A stretch of DNA of 64,000 nucleotides, taken from NCBI GenBank assembly GCA_026874595.1, contig CM049306.1, positions 43,712,019-43,776,018 of the forward strand. Direction: 5' to 3'. A program made the translations under genes and the position numbers. This stretch comes from Sipunculus nudus (Eukaryota; Annelida; Sipuncula; Golfingiida; Sipunculidae). Every line of letters starts with the position of its first letter. The stretch's first letter is position 1. Of this stretch, positions 60,501 through 64,000 are shown in pieces. The notes under the pieces are model-generated. The model was not told the origin of the DNA. It saw only the letters and a list, made by a program, of their open reading frames with translations, and made no database searches.

Positions 60501-63500
60501 GAAAGAATATTCTAGGGTGAGCACAATATATCAGTAGATGAAAGTTTACTGATATGATAATAACTGGCTTTGAAAGAACCAATGTGATCTTCAATGGCTC
60601 CTACAACAATCAATATAAAAAATATATACAATCTTCCTACAGTGATTAAGCAAACAGAGCACTTTTCTCCCCTGGTTATTCTTAATCTGAACCACACAAA
60701 AAGCTAAGACTATGAGAGTCTCATCAGCAAATTTTAAGGCAAATAAAAAACAGAAAATTGAGAATTTCCTTGAACAGACGAAAGGCCTTAAATAGTCGCT
60801 TGCCTTATTTAGTCGATGAGGCAAAACAATGTCCCAGAAAAATAAAAGCCAGCCTTAAATAGACACTGGTCTTATTCAGATGAGGCAAAACAATGTCCCA
60901 GAAAAATAAAAGCCAGCCTTAAATACACACTGGTCTTATTCAGATGAGGCAAAACAATGTCCCAGAAAAATAAAAGCCAGCCTTGAATAGACACTGTTTT
61001 TATTCAGAGGCCTGGTGTCAGAGTAGTTTCCATATTTCCTGCAAGATGTCTTTTCCCGTCACTATAATTGGTGAAATTACCAGTCAAATTTTATGAATTT
61101 CAGGTGGTGTTTGTGTTGATAATATGTTTAATTCCTTTAAATCTTTCTTATTTTTCTTATGTGTATGCCTGTTTCCATAAAAGACACTAATGGTTCCCAA
61201 TTTGTCCATTATGATCAAAGTTAATCACCAGTTCTGATAAACGCTAAACTATCACTAATAAAGGCTGACACTATCAGATTGCTGTCAAACTACGTAAAAA
61301 TAGTACTGCTTGCCACAAGCGGTACAACTTGGTACTGTGAGAGTCTACCTCTGGTTGAATACAACTGTTCAAATACATTTTGGAACATATTTCTTGTGTA
61401 GCATGAAGGCACCAAGTGATGGTGTTAAGTGGTACAGTTTGAAGCTACCGTCATGCCAAATAACGCTCCCTGCTTTCATTTTTTAAGCACTTTTAAGTGC
61501 GTCCCCAATGTTACCAAAACCACGCATCTGAGATGATCTTAATAGTTAAAATAGTATTTACTCTCATATGGACAACTATAAATTCACTAGAACCTCGGCA
61601 GTAAATGTCCTATACCAGTAAATACTAGGTCGTAAACACTTGATTATGCTGTGTCTGGCTGATTCAGTTAAAAGATGGGAGGAAAGTGTATGAAAATGAA
61701 TTACATTGTGCTGTTACAAGTACCAACCCATGTATATCGATGGAACCAATGTTACCAGTTGTGCATGGTGCACATTTAATGGAAGAGCAACCGCGTGTTC
61801 AGAGGGAAACAGTGTTACCAACTGCATGCTGTGTAAAATAACAGCCGGTATTCTAGTTACTTATTCTAGTGACATAATTATAAGTAGTTACACAATTATT
61901 ATTATGGCCTTGTTCTAGTTACATAATTATAACTGTAACTATAACATCTACATAAATATACAGCCATATTGGGATACCAAGTTACTTATAACACATGCAA
62001 AACATCATCCTTACTTTGCTATACTGGACACATATTTGAAGACTTTGTCCTTGTTGTGACCTTCAGACCCATCACATGAACCAGTTGTTTGTATTTGCTG
62101 CAGTTTCTGTAGTGCCACACCCACCACAAAGCGGAGAAAATCTGAGCTTTCTCGGAGAGGGGTAAGAGCCTCCTGGTGAGCAGGAATCTGATCACTGACA
62201 ATAAAAAGAGATTTTAAACATTCTTGGAGAAGTAATTTCTTTAAGACCTGTGCAACTCAAGGTCTTACAGCAAAATAAAATGCTTTCATATTTTTTAAGA
62301 AATTCATTTTTTAAAGAATAGGTCAATGTCCTGTTGTTCGGAATATCTATAGGATGAGGTTGAAGTAAAAACTATTTGATAAGATAAGGATGTTATTTTG
62401 ATTAATAAAATTAAGTTTTAAATGCACATGGCTAGGAATAATTCAAAAGTCATTCAGTTGTATTATGAATATCAAGGATAATAAAAACAGCATTTTTAAT
62501 CCATGACTTGATGAAATAACGTTTTTTAAATCTGAATTGTTCATATATGCAACTTGTGTGGTTGATCAAATGAAGCCATTGAATCACATAAGAAGAAAAT
62601 TAACTAATAATATGTAAAATCATTTAAAAAGAAAAACACCAGCTGGTATTTTGGCAGACAGCGCTATGAAAAAAGAGGGAAAAAGAAACAATCCCAGGGA
62701 GTGCAGCTCACATAATTTTCAGTCCAAAGCCTAAAAAAAAGATATAATATATATGTTACCTAAACACAGTTCTGAGCAGGTGGCTGACACATTTTAGAGA
62801 CAGCAGACTCTTGAAAGACTGTTTGTTGTTGGGACCACTGCTGCCACCTGGTTTACGCCGTTTACCCCCACCTCCACCAGAGGTTGCTTTCTCCTTCAGA
62901 ATGGCACTCAGATTGTTGAAATTCTTGTGGAGTTGAATTACAAATTCCAGAATCTCCTTACTGTAAAATTTTAAGAGAGCTAGTGAGATAATGGCTGTTA
63001 AAACACTAAAAAAATACAATACTTCTAATTCAAACATATGAAAATCATAAAAAGATATTAAAGCTGAATTAACAAAAAATTTTCAGCAACTGTCATTTTG
63101 ATTTGATTCACATAGTAAATTTATCATTTTCATTTGTATTAAAGTCAGAGATACCTGTTACTTTGCACATGTCTAAGCATTTAAGTATTAAATCATTTGA
63201 AATTCATGTGCTAATGGCATTCCAAATTTATATTGCAGATTCCATTATTTTTTTCCATTGTTTAACTGATACTGTACGTAACACCATTATCTTAATATTT
63301 TATAAATTGATAAGTCATTCATAATTATTCATCATATTATAAAATATATCAATGAAGTTTAGGTAACACTGGAGTCCTGTATTGTTTAAGCAAACAGGTG
63401 ATGCAGGCAGTAAATGATCACCCAAGTAAATGATGAAAAAATGACTATTTCATTTGATTTATCTGAATCATTTGCATTGCTTTTAAATGCATAGCGTCAT

Positions 63501-63837
63501 ATTTTGACTCTACTCTTGTATTAATTATACCAAGAATATTATGGATTAACCTGCAATATACTGATAAATAAAGCAAGTATCATAGTATAATAAATAGTGC
63601 AAACTGAATCCAATTGACAAATGTAGTATAAATATGCCTTAACTTGACCAGAATTAGAAACTTTAGCTAACCAATTTAATGACTGACACTGTTAAAGTAA
63701 GCTGCATGAACTCACTCAAAGTCAGAGGTCTCAAAGTTGTACTCAATCAGCCCCTCATAAGTCCCCAGGACCAGTATGGCAAAAATGTGGTTACGCACAC
63801 CCACACTGTTCCCCAGAGAGAAATCAGCAGACTTGTC
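45427..63837 (-). CDS. FANCI: Fanconi anaemia group I protein, C-terminal part (14 exons; 5' end outside window)
   Basis: FANCI pairs with FANCD2 in the nucleus; the heterodimer is monoubiquitinated and clamps DNA during interstrand crosslink repair (family knowledge). Fourteen minus-strand exons from 63837 to 45427 join in perfect phase to 651 residues plus TGA. Diagnostic matches, recognised from the vertebrate protein, include DKSADFS at the left end, [62 protein letters not shown] and MSTSRDF. The tail ends with an acidic cluster and Lys-rich stretch, like the acidic plus KKKRKK tail of vertebrate FANCI. The N-terminal part with the monoubiquitinated lysine and SQ cluster is not in the window. 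Differences: a Gly-rich KRRK insert in exon 62760-62960 and a Lys-rich insert in exon 52841-52930. Introns carry many repeats, including a 5.4 kb one. Confidence 0.96.
46184..46303 (-). CDS. FANCI: FANCI exon with MSTSRDF
   Basis: Acceptor CCTCTGTAG before 46303; donor GTTTGT after 46184 (GT but weak consensus). Encodes [20 protein letters not shown] and [16 protein letters not shown], the start of the acidic tail. Confidence 0.95.
46780..48477 (+). repeat. Family E repeat, copy 3, left part (in FANCI intron)
   Basis: Starts GGCGAACCTGTGAGCTTATG after a T-run and repeats the CTTCTTCTC...TTTTGGC units of copy 1. Ends abruptly at about 48477, where a 5'-truncated family C begins. E sequence resumes after 50320. 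Confidence 0.65.
48478..50319 (+). mobile_element. Family C HINE-like element, copy 2 (5' truncated, intact Helitron-type 3' end)
   Basis: Begins inside family C (CCTTGACCTTGAATAGGTCC, as at 23929). Contains nine AGGTCA-rich monomers and a G-run at 50257. Ends GTCTGGGGATAC, hairpin GGCACC/TGC/GGTGCC (50292-50306), a 9-nt spacer, CTAG (50316-50319), then T. This is the classic Helitron-type 3' end. Confidence 0.75.
48940..50125 (+). repeat. ~145-bp satellite-like array (289-bp dimers) with AGGTCA sites
   Basis: The core AGGTCAAAGGT(C/G)AAGG recurs near 48947, 49090, 49236, 49379, 49524, 49667, 49813, 49957 and 50102, spacing 143-146 bp. From 49236 the monomers alternate: GTCAAGG preceded by TCATG in odd ones, GTGAAGG preceded by TCACA in even ones, giving a 288-289-bp higher-order unit. 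Confidence 0.92.
50688..50800 (+). repeat. ~22-25-bp tandem repeat (CATGTGATCACCTCATGGGT)
   Basis: Five to six imperfect copies; most contain the palindrome GTGATCAC or a one-base variant. Confidence 0.8.
50944..51035 (+). repeat. 32-bp tandem repeat x3
   Basis: GGTCAAGAGTTCACTCAGTG, GGTCAGGAGTTCACTCAGTC and GGTCAAGGGTTCACTCAGTG head three units followed by a CAGCCAGGT tail. An earlier single relative lies at 50620-50670. Confidence 0.8.
51180..51480 (+). repeat. ~127-bp repeat units with GGTGGTGCCACC
   Basis: Three units near 51190, 51316 and 51445, each with the phrase CAAGAC(T)GGTGGTGCCACCTAC or a variant and CTGAAATTGGGCATA. Same style as the D half-unit. Confidence 0.75.
51667..51768 (-). 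CDS. FANCI: FANCI exon with [12 protein letters not shown]
   Basis: Acceptor CATTTCCAG before 51768; donor GTAAGA after 51667. Encodes [20 protein letters not shown] and [13 protein letters not shown], almost identical to the vertebrate segment. The intron that follows is 5.4 kb of repeats. Confidence 0.97.
52841..52930 (-). CDS. FANCI: FANCI exon (Lys-rich, poorly conserved)
   Basis: Acceptor TTTTCCCAG before 52930; donor GTGGGT after 52841. Thirty codons: [20 protein letters not shown] followed by [10 protein letters not shown]. In-frame between two certain exons and equivalent to the Lys-containing loop of vertebrate FANCI. Confidence 0.88.
53277..53420 (-). mobile_element. Family A 3' terminus, minus strand, in FANCI intron
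   Basis: On the minus strand reads CAGCTGAGCGTCGA, GACCCATGGGTC and CCTAG. The body extends to the right with no 5' hairpin found, so it is a 5'-truncated copy. Confidence 0.5.
54000..54116 (-). CDS. FANCI: FANCI exon
   Basis: Acceptor GATTTACAG before 54116; donor GTATGT after 54000. Encodes [20 protein letters not shown] and [19 protein letters not shown], aligning with vertebrate [20 protein letters not shown]. Confidence 0.95.
55054..55238 (-). CDS. FANCI: FANCI exon
   Basis: Acceptor TTTTAACAG before 55238; donor GTAAGT after 55054. Encodes a Ser/Gln linker, [20 protein letters not shown] and [14 protein letters not shown], matching vertebrate [20 protein letters not shown]. Confidence 0.96.
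55736..55904 (-). CDS. FANCI: FANCI exon with [14 protein letters not shown]
   Basis: Acceptor CTTCACCACAG before 55904; donor GTAGGT after 55736. Encodes [20 protein letters not shown] then two amphipathic helices with [14 protein letters not shown], aligning with vertebrate NHFAIVNLRTAAP and EEVDWLITKLKG. Confidence 0.96.
56327..56454 (-). CDS. FANCI: FANCI exon with [14 protein letters not shown] signature
   Basis: Acceptor CTGTTTGTAG before 56454; donor GTAAAC after 56327. Encodes [16 protein letters not shown]... and [18 protein letters not shown], among the most conserved FANCI segments. Confidence 0.96.
57934..58102 (-). CDS. FANCI: FANCI exon
   Basis: Acceptor TTAATACAG before 58102; donor GTATGT after 57934. 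Encodes [35 protein letters not shown] and [15 protein letters not shown] second donor-like copy of TATAGGTATGT lies 28 bp further along the transcript. Confidence 0.93.
58579..59481 (-). mobile_element. hAT-like non-autonomous element in a FANCI intron
   Basis: Left end TAGTGGTGGGAATCGG and complement of right end TAGTGGATGGCCGATC, flanked by 8-bp duplications CTTCTCAC (58571-58578) and CTCCTCAC (59482-59489), 7 of 8 identical. An 8-bp target duplication is the hAT hallmark (family knowledge). A minus-strand frame (58812-59171, 119 codons) ends with a [11 protein letters not shown] stretch that might be a zinc-finger relic, but this is weak. Confidence 0.65.
59560..59639 (-). CDS. FANCI: FANCI exon (short acidic)
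   Basis: Acceptor TTGGTAACAG before 59639; donor GTAAAT after 59560. Eighty bases encoding [20 protein letters not shown] then HIKRYQ. Phase (1 in, 0 out) and position match the acidic loop of vertebrate FANCI; sequence conservation is low. Confidence 0.85.
60165..60325 (-). CDS. FANCI: FANCI exon
   Basis: Acceptor TGTTTTACAG before 60325; donor GTAATT after 60165. Encodes [10 protein letters not shown]..., [20 protein letters not shown] and AEFLSAF, matching the vertebrate [20 protein letters not shown] alpha-solenoid helix pair. Confidence 0.94.
60781..61010 (+). repeat. 64-bp tandem repeat x3 in a FANCI intron
   Basis: GATGAGGCAAAACAATGTCC at 60815, 60879 and 60943, exact 64-bp period, nearly identical copies with AAAGCCAGCCTTAAATAGAC; a diverged partial unit lies on each side. 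Confidence 0.9.
62015..62194 (-). CDS. FANCI: FANCI exon
   Basis: Acceptor TATTGTCAG before 62194; donor GTAAGG after 62015. Encodes [38 protein letters not shown] and a linker to YVSSIAK, matching the vertebrate SHQESLSVLRSSNEF...VALQKVQQL segment. Confidence 0.94.
62760..62960 (-). CDS. FANCI: FANCI exon with Gly-rich/basic insert
   Basis: Acceptor TTTTACAG before 62960; donor GTAACA after 62760. Encodes [20 protein letters not shown], then a glycine run, KRRKPGG and [19 protein letters not shown]. The last part aligns with vertebrate DSLLSMKFVSSLLTALF; the Gly/KRRK stretch is extra and could be a local nuclear-localisation or flexible loop (inference). Confidence 0.94.
63716..63837 (-). 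CDS. FANCI: FANCI exon (leftmost protein segment in window)
   Basis: Acceptor CAG ends at 63838 (minus strand) and donor GTGAGT follows 63716. Encodes [20 protein letters not shown] and then a hydrophobic helix to NFETSDF; closely follows vertebrate FANCI. The next upstream exon is not found before 64000. Confidence 0.93.
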
Positions 63838-64000
63838 CTGTGATGAATTATTAATTTTCAAGCATTAGAGTCTCTCATATGCAGCAACTTTTTTTATAAA
63901 GAGTATGATTTAGCTTATAATAAGTAAAATGAATTATAGGAAATATAAATTTTTCTATATAAGCACCCTGGCAACGTAATCCCTACACTGAGAATATAAG

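Overview
The window is a piece of an animal nuclear genome: AT-rich, with spliced genes, large introns and dense interspersed repeats. The two recognisable genes, and several repeat families whose style matches elements common in bivalve genomes, suggest a lophotrochozoan, most likely a bivalve mollusc. The species is an inference. No bacterial, plasmid or phage features, rRNA, tRNA or CRISPR array were seen.

Two protein genes can be assembled exon by exon with consistent reading phase and GT/AG junctions. On the + strand (10166-17839, six coding exons, 1059 codons) lies a TRIM-type protein: coiled coil, filamin repeat, a very long disordered linker carrying six tryptophan-centred motifs and three SUMO-consensus sites, and a C-terminal NHL beta-propeller. 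No RING or B-box is visible. On the - strand (63837 down to 45427, 14 exons, 651 residues plus stop) lies the C-terminal part of FANCI, the Fanconi anaemia partner of FANCD2; its N-terminal half lies beyond the right edge. The two genes converge on a roughly 25 kb intergenic block.

Most of the rest is mobile DNA. At least four families (called A, B, C and D here) share one layout: a terminal hairpin at the 5' end, often after a T-run; a CCG/TCCG-rich stretch; an internal satellite-like array; an inverted copy of the 5' arm near the 3' end; then, in most copies, a small hairpin and a CTAG or CTTG terminus followed by TT. This is the layout of non-autonomous Helentron-type rolling-circle elements (HINEs, of which Drosophila INE-1/DINE-1 is the known example). 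Family E shares the 5' style and hosts nested insertions of B and C. Internal arrays have periods of about 145 bp (C, paired into 289 bp), 302 bp (B) and 278 bp (D). The C array repeats a perfect nuclear-receptor-type DR1 plus extended half-site; the palindrome GGTGGCGCCACC recurs about 30 times across B, C, D and E.

Cut-and-paste DNA elements with readable ends are also present: a TA-flanked MITE (7475-7647), a 710 bp TA-flanked element (8001-8710), a fold-back element (about 8834-9938), a 0.5 kb MITE (17027-17527), two PIF/Harbinger-like MITEs (25767-26075, 31308-31595), a 3251 bp element with 4-bp target duplication nested in family D (36309-39559), and a hAT-like element in a FANCI intron (58579-59481).

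Region by region: 1-6000 mostly family A and unassigned DNA; 6000-7350 CpG-rich, a possible promoter zone; 7470-9940 MITEs; 10166-18835 TRIM-NHL gene; 18836-44416 repeat-rich intergenic; 44417-64000 FANCI with introns full of repeats.
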